The translations under genes were made by a program, and so were the position numbers. This document shows positions 17,450 to 26,668 of a stretch of 64,000 nucleotides of DNA, piece after piece. The notes under the pieces were generated by a model that worked only from the letters and a program-made list of their open reading frames with translations, did not search any database and was not told the origin of the DNA. Each line of letters opens with the position of its first letter. Positions within the stretch are counted from its first letter, which is position 1. This stretch comes from Halobacillus litoralis (GTDB lineage: Bacteria; Bacillota; Bacilli; Bacillales; Halobacillaceae), in assembly GCF_009856355.1 (NCBI RefSeq), contig NZ_WMEW01000010.1, positions 79,265 through 143,264 of the forward strand, written 5' to 3'.

Positions 17450-18382
17450 ATGGAGCCCATCCAGCAGTCACTGAAGAAATGGATGAAAGATAATAAGCAG
17501 TTCCAGCAGCGCTATAACCAAATGAAAGCGGAGGTTCTGGACTCCAGCGAAGTCCAGCGGCTGATGCAGGAAAATGAAGGCTTGGATGAGAAGGCCGTGG
17601 AAAAGCACCTGATCAAGCTTTATGAATACCGTACTCAATCGAAAAACTGCGAAAAATGCCCCTCCAGGGAGGAATGTATCAACATTCTGCCTGGATACGT
17701 CCCGTCGCTGGAAGTTGAAGGGACGGACATTAAACTTATTTATGATAAATGCAGACGCCAGCGTTCACAGGAACAGCAGTCGTACCAGAAATCATTGGTG
17801 AGCAGCCTTCATATGCCGAGAGAAATTCTGGAAGCGTCTCTGGAGCGGATGGATCTGGAAGACCCTGACCGCGGCGGAGCGGTGGCTGAAACCGTCCGGT
17901 ATATTGAAAGTCTCGGTGATGAACTTCCGGCCAAAGGCTTGTATTTTCATGGACCATTCGGTGTGGGGAAAACGTATTTTCTCGGGGCGATCGCCAATGC
18001 CCTCAGTGATAAACAGATTCCATCGATGATCATTTATATGCCGGAATTTGTCAGAGAGATGAAATCATCCATCAAAGATGATTCCCTCAACGAAAAAATT
18101 ACCGCTTTTAAAGAAACGCCGGTGTTGATGCTGGACGATATCGGGGCAGAGTCCCAGTCGGCCTGGTTCAGGGATGAAATCCTGGGGAGTATTCTCCACT
18201 ACCGGATGATGGAGCGTCTGCCTGTCTTTTTTACGTCCAATTACACGTTGAATGAGCTTGAAAAGGTATTGATGACAAGCAGCCGCGGCGATGTGGAACA
18301 AGTAAAAGCGAAGCGGATTACCGAACGCATCAAGCAGCTGAGTGAGACGGTTTTTGTCGACGGGCAGAACAGGCGTTCATAA
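17450..18382 (+). CDS. dnaI: Primosomal protein DnaI (helicase loader)
   Basis: AAA+ ATPase that loads the DnaC helicase. The 310-residue protein has an N-terminal helicase-interaction domain with a zinc-binding cysteine cluster (CEKCPSREEC, about residues 64-73), and a C-terminal AAA+ domain. That domain carries Walker A GPFGVGKT, Walker B LMLDDIG, sensor-like FFTSNY and an arginine-rich C-terminus (RITERIKQ). ATG 17450 gives MEPIQQSL, matching Bacillus DnaI (MEPI...), with AAGGGGTG upstream; GTG 17441 is part of that SD. The 156-base gap after it has no supported gene. Confidence 0.95.
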   Translation: MEPIQQSLKKWMKDNKQFQQRYNQMKAEVLDSSEVQRLMQENEGLDEKAVEKHLIKLYEYRTQSKNCEKCPSREECINILPGYVPSLEVEGTDIKLIYDKCRRQRSQEQQSYQKSLVSSLHMPREILEASLERMDLEDPDRGGAVAETVRYIESLGDELPAKGLYFHGPFGVGKTYFLGAIANALSDKQIPSMIIYMPEFVREMKSSIKDDSLNEKITAFKETPVLMLDDIGAESQSAWFRDEILGSILHYRMMERLPVFFTSNYTLNELEKVLMTSSRGDVEQVKAKRITERIKQLSETVFVDGQNRRS

Positions 18383-18538
18383 ATTTTTTTCGAACAGGAA
18401 GGTCAGTGACATGATTTTCCTATCCCTCTCATAAATATAACAAAGAAAAGACGAGCCGGTCTTGATGATATTTTCTATGCTTCCAGGAAGCATTGATGAT
18501 AGACATAGGATGGAAAGTCGGGATGAGGGGGAATTCTG

Positions 18539-19348
18539 GTGTTTGACTTATCTTTTTCCAAGCGTCTGGAAGCCGAAACGTTTTATAATGCCATCGTTTC
18601 CGAACAGAAGCTGTGGGTTTATGAGGAAAGCGGCAGGCGCTTTTCTGTTAAATTAATGCATTCGTCCTCAAGGGAGTCTGCTTATGTAGACGTGGTGCGG
18701 GCCCTGCACCATGTCGTACGGAAAAGGAAAATCCCAGCCTGGATGGAAGGGGTCCTCCGGTTCTCGTATCATTTCGATGATGCCGATGAAATTCAGCGCA
18801 TCCTCGAAATTGAGCAGGAATTTGATTCTCATCCTCCAGCGGGCCTGCGTCTGCCGCCTGTCCACCACTATATTAAAGCCTACATTCAGGAGTATGTGCA
18901 CGTAAGGGATGCGGTGGTGTTTGATGACTTGAGTGCGGGCTGCCTGGCTCATATACACACGTGTCTTGCGGATTATACCGGAAAAGTCATCGATGAATAC
19001 AAGCAGGAAGAATCGTACCAGCTGCTGGTGGATTCCTGGCGGCACCGCGTTCATCATCAGGATACAGGTGTACAGCTGCTTCATATCCTGGATGATCATG
19101 GACTGACTTACTTCCATGATGAAGGCAACCCGCTGAGTCATTCGGAGACCCGTTTGTATCAGAAACAATACCCGGATGAAGCTGTGTCTGATCTGCCTTT
19201 GGAATGGCCGGTCACACCGGCGCTCGTCCATGCCCCCGAGGAGATCATCATCTATTCTGATCAGGCGGAGAATTCCAACCTGGAATTGTTGATGAATATC
19301 TTTGAGGAAAAGGCTGTCTGGAAGCCTAAATCACAATTTCCTTTTTAA
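18539..19348 (+). CDS. ytxC: YtxC-like sporulation protein
   Basis: A 269-residue protein matching the YtxC family, found only in spore formers and placed between dnaI and thrS as in B. subtilis. No TM helix or catalytic motif is evident; conserved-looking stretches are the central RLPPVHHYIKAYIQEYV and the C-terminal PEEIIIYSDQ. GTG 18539 is preceded by AGGGGGAA. The molecular function is unknown. Transcription probably stops before the thrS promoter, although no clear T-run hairpin was found at its end. Confidence 0.82.
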   Translation: MFDLSFSKRLEAETFYNAIVSEQKLWVYEESGRRFSVKLMHSSSRESAYVDVVRALHHVVRKRKIPAWMEGVLRFSYHFDDADEIQRILEIEQEFDSHPPAGLRLPPVHHYIKAYIQEYVHVRDAVVFDDLSAGCLAHIHTCLADYTGKVIDEYKQEESYQLLVDSWRHRVHHQDTGVQLLHILDDHGLTYFHDEGNPLSHSETRLYQKQYPDEAVSDLPLEWPVTPALVHAPEEIIIYSDQAENSNLELLMNIFEEKAVWKPKSQFPF

Positions 19349-19353
19349 AGCCC

Positions 19354-19382
19354 TTGATTTCCTTTTCGCAAATGGATATAAT
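19354..19382 (+). promoter_or_regulatory. Sigma-A promoter of thrS
   Basis: TTGATT (19354-19359), 17 bases, TATAAT (19377-19382). It begins within the ytxC-thrS gap and produces the T-box leader. Confidence 0.82.
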
Positions 19383-19389
19383 ACGTACA

Positions 19390-19655
19390 TATTAAATCAA
19401 TGGCTTTGATAAGGATATGAACGGAAAGTGGCGTAGGATCAGAGAGAGGAGTCATCGGCTGGAAGCTCCTTCTTAACGGCTTATCGTTTACCACCTTGGA
19501 GCCCTGTCTGTGAAATGAGTCAGAGTAATGGACAGCGTCTGATCCGCGTTAAGGATAATGAAGCCGCAGCCCTTTGAGGATGCGGGAAACTGGGTGGAAC
19601 CACGAGAGACAACGCTCGTCCCTTAGCACAATGCTGAGGGATGGGCGTTTTTTTA
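19390..19655 (+). ncRNA. T-box leader controlling thrS
   Basis: A tRNA-sensing antitermination leader. The invariant T-box GGGTGGAACCACGAG lies at 19592-19606. It is followed by the competing terminator: CGCTCGTCCCTTAGC (19613-19627) pairs with 19633-19647 and is followed by seven T residues. Stem-I features (GGATCAGAGAGAGGAGT... and an ACC triplet in GTTTACCACC near 19488-19497) fit a threonine specifier, though the exact specifier position is inferred. Uncharged tRNA-Thr should stabilise the antiterminator and switch on thrS. Confidence 0.93.
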
Positions 19656-19680
19656 TTTATTTAGAAAAGGAGTGTTATAC

Positions 19681-21627
19681 ATGGCGGATGTGATTCAAAT
19701 CAAATTCCCAGACGGAAACATGAAGGAGTTTGAGAAAGGGACCACAGGTGAGGATATTGCTAAGTCAATTTCTTCAGGATTGAAGAAGCAGGCTCTGGCG
19801 ATCAAGCTGGACGGCGAACCTTACGATCTTAGACGTCCCATTGAACAGGACGGGGAAATAGAAATCCTGACTTATAAAAATCCAGAAGGTCTGGAAGTGG
19901 CGCGCCACTCTACTGCCCACCTGATGGCCCAGGCAGTGAAACGTCTTTACGGAAACGTGAAGCTTGGCGTTGGTCCGGTCATTGAAAATGGATTCTATTA
20001 TGATATCGATATGGAGGAATCCTTGACTCCGGAGGATCTTCCGAAAATCGAAAAGGAAATGCAGAAAATCGTGGATGAAAACCATGAGATCGAACGCATT
20101 GAGCTTTCAAGGGAAGAAGCGATCGAGAAATATAAGGAAATCGGCGATGAGTTGAAGCTTGAGCTGATCGAAGCCATTCCTGAAGGGGAGCAGGTGACGA
20201 TTTACAAGCAGGGTGAATTCTTTGATCTCTGCCGTGGTGTCCACGTGCCGCAGACAAGTAAAATCAAAGTCTTCAAGCTGTTGAGCATTTCCGGCGCTTA
20301 CTGGAGAGGGGACAGCGACAACCAGATGCTTCAGCGTATTTACGGTACAGCTTTTGAGAAGAAAGCCCACCTGGATGAATACCTGCAGATGCTTGAAGAA
20401 GCGAAGGAACGTGACCACCGTAAATTAGGGAAGGAACTTGAAATCTTCACAATCAATCAGAAAGTCGGCCAGGGACTTCCGATGTGGCTTCCGAAAGGTT
20501 CGACCATCCGCCGTACGATTGAGCGCTATATCGTCGATACAGAGGAGCGTCTCGGTTACGATCACGTGTATACGCCTGTTCTCGGCAGCGTCGATCTCTA
20601 TAAAACGAGCGGACACTGGGATCACTATCAGGATGATATGTTCCCGACAATGGAAATGGATAACGAAGATCTTGTGCTTCGGCCAATGAACTGTCCTCAC
20701 CATATGATGGTCTATAAAAACCAGATGCACAGCTACCGGAATCTGCCTGTCCGGATTGCTGAACTCGGGACGATGCACCGTTATGAAATGTCCGGAGCCC
20801 TTGCCGGTCTTCAGCGTGTTCGTGCGATGACCTTGAATGATGCTCATATCTTTGCCCGCCCGGATCAGCTGAAGGATGAATTCAAGCGCGTTGTCCGCCT
20901 TGTTCAGGAAGTGTACCGTGACTTCGGCATCAATGACTACTACTTCCGCCTGTCCTACCGGGACCCGGAGGATAAAGAAAAATACATCGACAATGATGCG
21001 ATGTGGGATAAAGCGCAGGGCATGCTCAAAGAAACGATGGAAGATATGAAGCTGGAGTATGTGGAAGCTGAAGGGGAAGCGGCCTTCTACGGTCCGAAAC
21101 TGGATGTCCAAGTGAAAACAGCCCTCGGTAAAGACGAAACACTTTCCACTGTCCAGCTGGACTTCCACCTTCCGGAGCGGTTTGACCTGACTTATGTCGG
21201 GGAAGATGGAGAGGATCACCGTCCGGTCGTTATTCACCGTGGTGTCGTTTCAACAATGGAACGCTTTGTAGCTTTCCTTATTGAAGAGTACAAAGGCGTA
21301 TTCCCGACATGGCTTGCACCTGTCCAGGCTAAGATAATCCCGGTTTCTGCTGATGTCCATCTGGACTATGCTAAAAAACTGGAGGATGAACTTCGTGAAG
21401 CAGGCGTGCGTGTGGAAGTGGATGAGCGGAATGAAAAGATCGGCTATAAGATTCGTGAAGCTCAGATACAGAAAGTTCCGTTCCAGCTTGTCGTTGGAGA
21501 TAAGGAGATTGAAGGTCATGCGGTCAACGTCCGTCGTTACGGAGAGCAGGACTCCGCTACAAAATCTGTAGACACATTCAAGTCCGAAATCAAAAACGAG
21601 ATCGACCAAAAGCTTCTAAGAAAGTAA
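19681..21627 (+). CDS. thrS: Threonyl-tRNA synthetase
   Basis: Class II synthetase of 648 residues. Domains in order are an N-terminal TGS domain (about 1-62), the editing domain with HSTAH (zinc/editing histidines) and CRGVHVPQT, and a catalytic core with [42 protein letters not shown] and [11 protein letters not shown]. The C-terminal anticodon-binding domain (about 540-640) follows. ATG 19681 is preceded by AAAAGGAGTG; the in-frame GTG 19672 is part of that SD. Expression is controlled by the upstream T-box. Confidence 0.97.
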   Translation: MADVIQIKFPDGNMKEFEKGTTGEDIAKSISSGLKKQALAIKLDGEPYDLRRPIEQDGEIEILTYKNPEGLEVARHSTAHLMAQAVKRLYGNVKLGVGPVIENGFYYDIDMEESLTPEDLPKIEKEMQKIVDENHEIERIELSREEAIEKYKEIGDELKLELIEAIPEGEQVTIYKQGEFFDLCRGVHVPQTSKIKVFKLLSISGAYWRGDSDNQMLQRIYGTAFEKKAHLDEYLQMLEEAKERDHRKLGKELEIFTINQKVGQGLPMWLPKGSTIRRTIERYIVDTEERLGYDHVYTPVLGSVDLYKTSGHWDHYQDDMFPTMEMDNEDLVLRPMNCPHHMMVYKNQMHSYRNLPVRIAELGTMHRYEMSGALAGLQRVRAMTLNDAHIFARPDQLKDEFKRVVRLVQEVYRDFGINDYYFRLSYRDPEDKEKYIDNDAMWDKAQGMLKETMEDMKLEYVEAEGEAAFYGPKLDVQVKTALGKDETLSTVQLDFHLPERFDLTYVGEDGEDHRPVVIHRGVVSTMERFVAFLIEEYKGVFPTWLAPVQAKIIPVSADVHLDYAKKLEDELREAGVRVEVDERNEKIGYKIREAQIQKVPFQLVVGDKEIEGHAVNVRRYGEQDSATKSVDTFKSEIKNEIDQKLLRK

Positions 21628-21660
21628 CAGCTGAAGCGGAAAAGAATGTATAACCTGTCA

Positions 21661-21708
21661 AACCCGTACGAGGACGGACAAATGCCGCTCCTGGTACGGG
21701 TTCTTTTT
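21661..21708 (+). terminator. Intrinsic terminator after thrS
   Basis: AACCCGTAC (21661-21669) and GTACGGGTT (21694-21702) form a perfect stem followed by CTTTTT. The 185 bases from here to the infC promoter contain no supported gene. Confidence 0.85.
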
Positions 21709-21893
21709 ATCCTTTCGGGTCTCTTCTTTTTCAGACGGTGTGCGTGGACCGGGGAGAACACTACAGCCTGTGCTCCCGTTCACCCAGCATCGCAATCCTC
21801 TCTTTCCAGGCATTGGTTTGCAGGAAAGGGATTGATTTTTATCCGGATTTCGATTATCCTAGATTAGGTAGTCAGATAAACAACATTTGATTG

Positions 21894-21922
21894 TTGACAT
21901 GCATCATCAGGCATGCTATTAT
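21894..21922 (+). promoter_or_regulatory. Sigma-A promoter of infC-rpmI-rplT
   Basis: TTGACA (21894-21899, consensus), 17 bases, TATTAT (21917-21922). It transcribes a leader of about 210 bases before infC. Confidence 0.88.
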
Positions 21923-21929
21923 TGTTTAG

Positions 21930-22070
21930 GTAACTGAATGAACGGATCTAGAGACAAGTAGGAGCACCCGCTTCTCACCTGATCGACGCTGATAAAGCAG
22001 TTGGCAGGTCACTAATTCCTTAAATGTTAGGATACGTGTGGGTGCATAATGTGTACCGACACTTTTTTTA
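21930..22070 (+). ncRNA. L20-type ribosomal protein leader upstream of infC
   Basis: Between promoter and infC lies a structured leader containing GGAGCACCCGCTTCTCACC (21961-21979), characteristic of the Firmicutes L20 leader that mimics the L20 site on 23S rRNA. It ends in a terminator hairpin (about 22036-22062) followed by seven T residues. L20 binding is known to promote premature termination in B. subtilis, giving feedback control of infC-rpmI-rplT. Recognition is by motif and position, not by a covariance search. Confidence 0.8.
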
Positions 22071-22140
22071 TTTGCAGCAGGAATCTTGTCGATGACAGAT
22101 CTCATATAAGTTTTCTAAAACTAGTTGGAGGTGGCTCGAT

Positions 22141-22659
22141 ATTAGCAAGGATAACATGAACGTTAATGAAAAAATCCGTGCCCGTGAAGTCCGTCTGATC
22201 GACGTGAATGGTGAGCAGCTTGGAGTTAAATCCCGTAACGAAGCGCTTGATATTGCAGCAAACGCAAATCTTGATCTTGTTATGGTGGCCCCAAATGCGA
22301 AGCCTCCGGTTTGCCGAGTGATGGACTACGGAAAATATCGTTTCGAGCAGCAGAAGAAAGAAAAAGAAGCTCGTAAGAAACAAACCGTCATCAAAGTGAA
22401 GGAAGTGCGTCTCAGCCCAGGGATTGAAGACCACGACTTCAACACAAAACTTCGTAACGCACGCAAGTTCTTGTCTAAAGGTGACAAAGTGAAAGCATCT
22501 GTCCGTTTCCGCGGACGTGCCATCACACACAAGGAACTAGGGCAGAAAGTACTCGAACGTCTGGCTGAAGAGTGCAAAGATGTCGCCCAGGTTGAGACCA
22601 AGCCTAAAATGGAAGGTCGCAGCATGTTCTTAATGCTTGCTCCTCTCGGCGAGAAGTAA
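22141..22659 (+). CDS. infC: Translation initiation factor IF-3 with AUU start
   Basis: IF-3 binds the 30S subunit and checks start codon selection. The 172-residue protein has the N-terminal domain ([13 protein letters not shown]), the linker rich in Lys/Glu and the C-terminal domain ([27 protein letters not shown]). ATT 22141 is chosen because GGAGGTGG (22127-22134) is six bases upstream and the frame then reads ISKDN before the conserved part, as in other Bacillus IF-3 proteins. ATG 22156 would be 21 bases from the SD. A rare AUU start is the known means of IF-3 autoregulation. Confidence 0.95.
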   Translation: MSKDNMNVNEKIRAREVRLIDVNGEQLGVKSRNEALDIAANANLDLVMVAPNAKPPVCRVMDYGKYRFEQQKKEKEARKKQTVIKVKEVRLSPGIEDHDFNTKLRNARKFLSKGDKVKASVRFRGRAITHKELGQKVLERLAEECKDVAQVETKPKMEGRSMFLMLAPLGEK

Positions 22660-22692
22660 GACAAAGTATCAAGTTTAAAGGAGGAAATTCAC

Positions 22693-22890
22693 ATGCCAAA
22701 AATGAAGACCCATAAAGGTTCTCAAAAACGCTTCAAAAAAACTGGAACAGGTAAAGTGAAACGTTCCCACGCTTTCACAAGCCACTTGTTCGCAAACAAA
22801 TCAACTAAGCAAAAGCGTAAGCTTCGTAAAGAGGCACTAGTTTCTGCAGGAGACTACCGCCGCATCAAGCATATGCTTCCAAAAGACTAA
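22693..22890 (+). CDS. rpmI: 50S ribosomal protein L35
   Basis: A 65-residue, very basic protein with the L35 signature [20 protein letters not shown] and the C-terminal RRIKHMLP. It is a component of the large ribosomal subunit. AAAGGAGG lies ahead of ATG 22693. It is the middle gene of the infC-rpmI-rplT operon, 33 bases after infC and 30 before rplT, and is therefore under the same L20 leader. Confidence 0.98.
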   Translation: MPKMKTHKGSQKRFKKTGTGKVKRSHAFTSHLFANKSTKQKRKLRKEALVSAGDYRRIKHMLPKD

Positions 22891-22920
22891 TAAAGACTGA
22901 TTTAATTAGGAGGGATTACC

Positions 22921-23277
22921 ATGCCACGAGTAAAAGGTGGAACAGTGACACGTCAACGTCGTAACCGTGTCCTTAAACTAGCAAAAGGTTATTATGGTTC
23001 AAAGCACGCACTATTTAAAACTGCTAAACAGCAGGTAATGAAATCAGGACAGTACGCTTACCGCGACCGTCGTCAGAAAAAGCGCGACTTCCGTAAGCTT
23101 TGGATCGCCCGTATCAACGCTGCAGCGCGTTTGAACGACATTTCCTACAGCCGTCTAATGCACGGTCTTAAACTTGCGGGTATCGAAGTAAACCGTAAGA
23201 TGCTTGCTGATCTTGCTGTTAACGATGCACAAGGTTTCGCAAGTCTAGCTGAGCAAGCTAAATCTGCTCTTAAGTAA
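22921..23277 (+). CDS. rplT: 50S ribosomal protein L20
   Basis: A 118-residue basic rRNA-binding protein needed early in 50S assembly, and the known repressor of its own operon. Signatures are [42 protein letters not shown] and [24 protein letters not shown] strong SD (TTAGGAGGG) precedes ATG 22921. A perfect terminator follows 11 bases after the stop. Confidence 0.98.
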   Translation: MPRVKGGTVTRQRRNRVLKLAKGYYGSKHALFKTAKQQVMKSGQYAYRDRRQKKRDFRKLWIARINAAARLNDISYSRLMHGLKLAGIEVNRKMLADLAVNDAQGFASLAEQAKSALK

Positions 23278-23288
23278 CAGTATGAGAA

Positions 23289-23326
23289 AGAGCCATTTCC
23301 GTCCGGTTGGAAATGGCTCTTTTTTT
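23289..23326 (+). terminator. Intrinsic terminator after rplT
   Basis: AGAGCCATTTCC (23289-23300) and GGAAATGGCTCT (23309-23320) form a perfect 12-bp stem followed by T residues. Confidence 0.95.
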
Positions 23327-23363
23327 ATACCCTGTTTCAATCAATGAGGGGAGTGTGAAAGTG

Positions 23364-23636
23364 ATGGTGTATGCAGCATTGTTTTACCTGGTGGTAAACG
23401 CGTGGCTGTTTATTCTGATGGGAGTGGACAAGAAGCGGTCGCGGCTGGAGCAGTGGAGGGTGCCGGAAAAGCATCTTTGGCTGCTGGCATGGATCGGAGG
23501 CGCGTTAGGAGGCATGCTTGGGATGAAGGTTTTTCGTCATAAGACGAAACATAAGGCATTTGCAGCAGGCTTTCCATTGCTTGCAGCTGCCCATGCGCTG
23601 TTGATCGGCTGGCTGTACATGAGGTTCTATACATAA
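23364..23636 (+). CDS. ysdA: DUF1294 membrane protein (YsdA-like)
   Basis: A 90-residue membrane protein with two to three TM helices and the DUF1294 pattern: MGVDKKRSR, RVPEKHL, GGALGGMLGMKVFRHKTKHKAF. Its function is unknown. The position immediately downstream of rplT matches B. subtilis ysdA. ATG 23364 is given as start, with AGGGGAG at 23347-23353; an in-frame GTG at 23361 has slightly better spacing and is equally possible. Confidence 0.82.
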   Translation: MVYAALFYLVVNAWLFILMGVDKKRSRLEQWRVPEKHLWLLAWIGGALGGMLGMKVFRHKTKHKAFAAGFPLLAAAHALLIGWLYMRFYT

Positions 23637-23674
23637 ATATCCTGTCATAAGATGTAGGCAGGGAGGGGATTGAC

Positions 23675-24247
23675 GTGGGCGGGACAACGACAGCTGTGCT
23701 GGCATGGTTGGAACATCAGGAAGCCTGGGCGCCGCTCTTGTTTATCGGAATTCATATGCTTCGGCCGTTTTTGTTTCTGCCGGTCATGCTCGTCTGTATA
23801 ACCGGAGGTGTCTTGTTCGGCCCGATTGCGGGGACGGCCTACTCTGTCATTGGGACGATGATATCCAGCCTCTTGTTTTACAGGACGATCCGGATCATGC
23901 CGTGGGTGATGAAAAGGATGGCGGGGATTAAGGAGCGGTGGATGAAGAAGCAGGCGTCGCTGTCCGTCAGACAGGTGGCTGTGCTGCGCCTTGTTCCTTT
24001 CATTCATTTTCACTTGTTGTCCTATTGTCTCATTGAAAGCAGTGCAGATTTTAAGGATTACGCGAAATCATCTTTATTTGCTAATTTTCCACTTGCTTTT
24101 ATTTACACATCTGTCGGTCAGTGGGTCACGCTTTTTTCCCTGCCGATGATGGTCGCTTTTTCGGGAGCTCTCGTCGGGGTGAGTTTTATGATCCGGAAAA
24201 AAAGTGAAGTGTTTCTCTGGCACGATTTCTTCCAGACGAACCCATAA
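23675..24247 (+). CDS. ytxB: TVP38/TMEM64 (VTT-domain) membrane protein
   Basis: A 190-residue polytopic membrane protein with about five TM helices. It has the VTT/DedA-like core: a re-entrant region around GGVLFGPIAGTAYSVIGT and a second one near RLVPFIHFHLLSYCLIESS. Proteins of this superfamily are implicated in lipid scrambling or envelope maintenance; the specific role here is unknown. GTG 23675 is preceded by GGGAGGGG. The ytxB label rests on family and neighbourhood and is tentative. It ends at a terminator shared with the convergent ysdB. Confidence 0.78.
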   Translation: MGGTTTAVLAWLEHQEAWAPLLFIGIHMLRPFLFLPVMLVCITGGVLFGPIAGTAYSVIGTMISSLLFYRTIRIMPWVMKRMAGIKERWMKKQASLSVRQVAVLRLVPFIHFHLLSYCLIESSADFKDYAKSSLFANFPLAFIYTSVGQWVTLFSLPMMVAFSGALVGVSFMIRKKSEVFLWHDFFQTNP

Positions 24248-24248
24248 A

Positions 24249-24283
24249 AATAACCCTCTGCAGTGAGAATGCAGAGGGTTATT
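24249..24283. terminator. Bidirectional terminator between ytxB and ysdB
   Basis: AATAACCCTCTGCA (24249-24262) and TGCAGAGGGTTATT (24270-24283) form a perfect 14-bp stem, with A residues before and T residues after, so it can serve both converging genes. Confidence 0.88.
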
Positions 24284-24694
24284 TTAATGGAAGTCATCGT
24301 TATTCTTCAACGGGTGGATGATCAGACGGTTGATCGGATATTTCCATTCAATAGAAGCGTGCGGATAACGGAGCAGGATTTCTTTTTCCATAAAGTAAAG
24401 ATCCTCCCGGTCCAGCCCTTGAAGCTTCTGTGGGTCATGGGCACTCACATTGATGGTAACGACCTCGAAGGCATCTTCCGTTGTCCCTAAATATTTCTCC
24501 CCTTCAAATACATGACCTTTCAAGGTCATCAGGAAGTTTTCCTTCGTATCTTCTTGATTGTCATGAAAGTAAAATTCTTTCTTATCCCGGGCAAGGTCCA
24601 GCTTCCTGCGTGGGTTAACGATGAATTTATAGGCGGTGTACATGATAAAGGCTACAGCCAGAAGCAGCAGCAGTCGGAACAAAAGGATGATCAT
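24284..24694 (-). CDS. ysdB: YsdB-like membrane-anchored protein, sigma-W regulated
   Basis: A 136-residue protein with one N-terminal TM helix (LLFRLLLLLAVAFIMYTAYKF) and a soluble domain with the YsdB-type segments NPRRKLDLARDKKEFYF and FEGEKYLGTTEDAFEVV. Function is unknown; ysdB belongs to the sigma-W regulon in B. subtilis. The start at 24694 follows AGGAAGGAG on the minus strand; a longer in-frame ORF runs through the promoter and is discarded. A sigma-W-like promoter lies about 40 bases upstream. Confidence 0.85.
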   Translation of the reverse strand: MIILLFRLLLLLAVAFIMYTAYKFIVNPRRKLDLARDKKEFYFHDNQEDTKENFLMTLKGHVFEGEKYLGTTEDAFEVVTINVSAHDPQKLQGLDREDLYFMEKEILLRYPHASIEWKYPINRLIIHPLKNNDDFH

Positions 24695-24732
24695 AAATAT
24701 CGGACTCCTTCCTTGAAGGTGCGTGCCTCCTA

Positions 24733-24759
24733 TACGTATCAGCATGTCTTTTTGTTTCA
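24733..24759 (-). promoter_or_regulatory. Sigma-W-like promoter of ysdB
   Basis: On the minus strand TGAAAC (24759-24754), 17 bases, CGTATA (24736-24731). The boxes match the sigma-W consensus; the spacer is one base longer than the commonest 16. Conservation of this control with B. subtilis ysdB supports it. Confidence 0.7.
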
Positions 24760-24805
24760 GAAAATGATACATTATTATCGATGATTTTTTTAGGAGGGTC
24801 AAACG

Positions 24806-25291
24806 ATGTTTTGGGAATCGTTATACCAGATGCAGAAGAAACTGGACCAATATATTGAACAACAGCACGACTTGGAGAAAAGCGGCTATGTGGAATCCAA
24901 GATTCTTGCTTTATTAGTAGAGCTTGGGGAATTGGCGAATGAAACCCGCTGCTTTAAATTTTGGAGCACCAAAGGGCCGAGCGCTCCATCCGTCATTCAG
25001 GAGGAGTATGTCGACGGAGTTCATTTCCTGTTGTCCCTTGGTTTGGACCTTGGTTTCCGCTATACCCATCAGGAAGAGGAGAACCGTTCAATGACGCAGA
25101 CAGACGCCTTCCTGGAAGTGTACAGCCGGGTGGAGGTTTTCCGTCACGAAAGGACGAAGGATAATTATGAAGCGTTGTTTCATGCCTATGTTTCCTTAGG
25201 CCGTACTCTTGGAATTACGGCAGAGGATTTGAAAGAGGCGTATATAAATAAAAATGAAGTGAATTTTAAGAGACAGGACCAAGGTTATTAA
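24806..25291 (+). CDS. Dimeric dUTP diphosphatase (all-alpha, MazG-like)
   Basis: Hydrolyses dUTP to dUMP, keeping uracil out of DNA. The 161-residue all-helical protein fits the dimeric dUTPase family. The metal-binding acidic motifs are visible as VELGELANETR (ExxE) and EEYVDGVHFLLSLG (ExxxD), separated by KFWSTKGPS. This is unrelated to trimeric Dut. TTAGGAGGG precedes ATG 24806. It is transcribed away from ysdB. The same fold also acts on other NTPs, so dUTP specificity is inferred from the overall match. Confidence 0.85.
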   Translation: MFWESLYQMQKKLDQYIEQQHDLEKSGYVESKILALLVELGELANETRCFKFWSTKGPSAPSVIQEEYVDGVHFLLSLGLDLGFRYTHQEEENRSMTQTDAFLEVYSRVEVFRHERTKDNYEALFHAYVSLGRTLGITAEDLKEAYINKNEVNFKRQDQGY

Positions 25292-25310
25292 TCACAAAAT
25301 GGCAGAATTT

Positions 25311-25339
25311 TTGTGAAATCGCTTCAAAGGGTTTATAAT
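25311..25339 (+). promoter_or_regulatory. Sigma-A promoter of ysdC
   Basis: TTGTGA (25311-25316), 17 bases, TATAAT (25334-25339), 35 bases upstream of the ysdC start. Confidence 0.72.
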
Positions 25340-25373
25340 AACATTGGATAGAAAAAGGAGGATTTGAATACAT

Positions 25374-26459
25374 ATGGCTAAAAAAGATGAAACACTGCAG
25401 ATGTTGAAAGATCTGACGGATGCGAAAGGTGTACCGGGTAACGAAAGAGAAGCCCGTGACGTCATGAAGCAGTACATCACTCCCTATGCGGATGAAGTGT
25501 TCACAGATAATCTGGGAAGTCTGATCGCAAAGAAAGTGGGAAATAAAAAAGGCCCGAGTGTTATGGTTGCTGGTCACCTTGATGAGGTCGGATTCATGGT
25601 AACCCGTATTGACGATCACGGCTATATTTACTTCCAGACGGTCGGAGGATGGTGGAGTCAGGTGATGCTGGCCCAGCGTGTAACGATCATGACCCGTAAT
25701 GGCGACCTTACCGGTGTCATCGGTTCAAAACCGCCGCATATCCTGCCTGCTGAGCAGCGGAAAAAGGCTGTGGAAATCAAGGATATGTTCATCGATATCG
25801 GGGCTTCCAGCCGCGAAGAAGCGATGGAATTCGGTGTGAAACCGGGAGATTCTGTCGTTCCATACTTTGAATTCACTCAGATGAAGAATGAAAAAATGCT
25901 GTTGGCCAAAGCATGGGATAACCGGATCGGCTGTGCGATTGCGATCGAAGTACTGAAGCAGCTGAAAGGGGAAAAACACCCGAATACCGTCTACGGTGTC
26001 GGAACGGTTCAGGAGGAGGTCGGCCTCCGTGGTGCACGGACGTCTGCCAACCTGATCAACCCTGATATTGCTTTCGGTGTCGATGTCGGAATCGCAGGGG
26101 ATACTCCTGGTGTGTCGGATAAAGATGCTTCCAGTAAAATGGGAGACGGCCCGCAGATTATCCTGTACGATGCCTCTATGATTTCCCATAAGGGACTGCG
26201 TGATTTTGTTACGGATACAGCGGATGAAAACGATATTCCTTATCAGTTTGATTCTCTTGCCGGCGGAGGAACAGACTCCGGGGCCATCCACTTAAGTCAT
26301 GATGGAGTTCCGGCCCTTTCTATTACGATTGCTACGCGTTACATTCATTCCCATGCGGCTATGCTTCACAGGGATGATTTTGAAAATGCGGTCCGTTTAA
26401 TCGTAGAAGTCATTAAAGGCCTTGATGCCGATACAGTGAAGGAAATTACATTCCAATAA
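25374..26459 (+). CDS. ysdC: M42 family metallo-aminopeptidase
   Basis: A 361-residue di-metal peptidase of the M42 (tetrahedral aminopeptidase/glutamyl aminopeptidase) family. Metal ligands and the catalytic acid are in [29 protein letters not shown] (catalytic Glu and metal Glu), FGVDVG and [10 protein letters not shown]. Such enzymes trim peptides released by cytosolic proteases; substrate preference cannot be read here. GGAGGATTT precedes ATG 25374. The name ysdC follows its position near ysdB. Confidence 0.9.
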   Translation: MAKKDETLQMLKDLTDAKGVPGNEREARDVMKQYITPYADEVFTDNLGSLIAKKVGNKKGPSVMVAGHLDEVGFMVTRIDDHGYIYFQTVGGWWSQVMLAQRVTIMTRNGDLTGVIGSKPPHILPAEQRKKAVEIKDMFIDIGASSREEAMEFGVKPGDSVVPYFEFTQMKNEKMLLAKAWDNRIGCAIAIEVLKQLKGEKHPNTVYGVGTVQEEVGLRGARTSANLINPDIAFGVDVGIAGDTPGVSDKDASSKMGDGPQIILYDASMISHKGLRDFVTDTADENDIPYQFDSLAGGGTDSGAIHLSHDGVPALSITIATRYIHSHAAMLHRDDFENAVRLIVEVIKGLDADTVKEITFQ

Positions 26460-26466
26460 TTTTAAA

Positions 26467-26494
26467 AAGCCAGCCCATGGAGGCTGGCTTTTTT
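26467..26494 (+). terminator. Intrinsic terminator after ysdC
   Basis: AAGCCAGCC (26467-26475) and GGCTGGCTT (26482-26490) form a perfect 9-bp stem followed by TTTT. Confidence 0.88.
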
Positions 26495-26567
26495 GGCTGT
26501 AGAAAAAGTCTGTGTCAACCAGTTAGAGTTGTCCATATGTCGTTTAAAGGGTCACATTCCGCTTGTT

Positions 26568-26668
26568 GGTGGATGAATGCCGCGTGCACGCCCTCAGCTG
26601 ACTTGGTCAGGAAGACCGCCTGTCCAAGTGGATCTTCGGCCCGTGCTGTTCCCGCAGGCATCACCACC
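26568..26668. repeat. About 100-bp imperfect palindrome in a GC-rich gene-free stretch
   Basis: GGTGG (26568-26572), ATGCC (26577-26581) and the GCACG ending at 26590 are mirrored by CGTGC (26642-26646), GGCAT (26657-26661) and CCACC (26664-26668). An inner ACTTGG/CCAAGT pair surrounds the centre. It can fold into one long interrupted hairpin. It lies in a 618-base gap (26460-27077) with no supported gene, GC-richer than its surroundings. Confidence 0.5.

Noticed and set aside
20425..21237. Long antisense open frames inside thrS, polA, pheT and other core genes
   Set aside because: They are antisense shadows of well-supported conserved genes and show no SD or family features.
21646..21867. 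73-codon open frame downstream of thrS
   Set aside because: It reads through the thrS terminator hairpin and has no SD or recognisable protein content.
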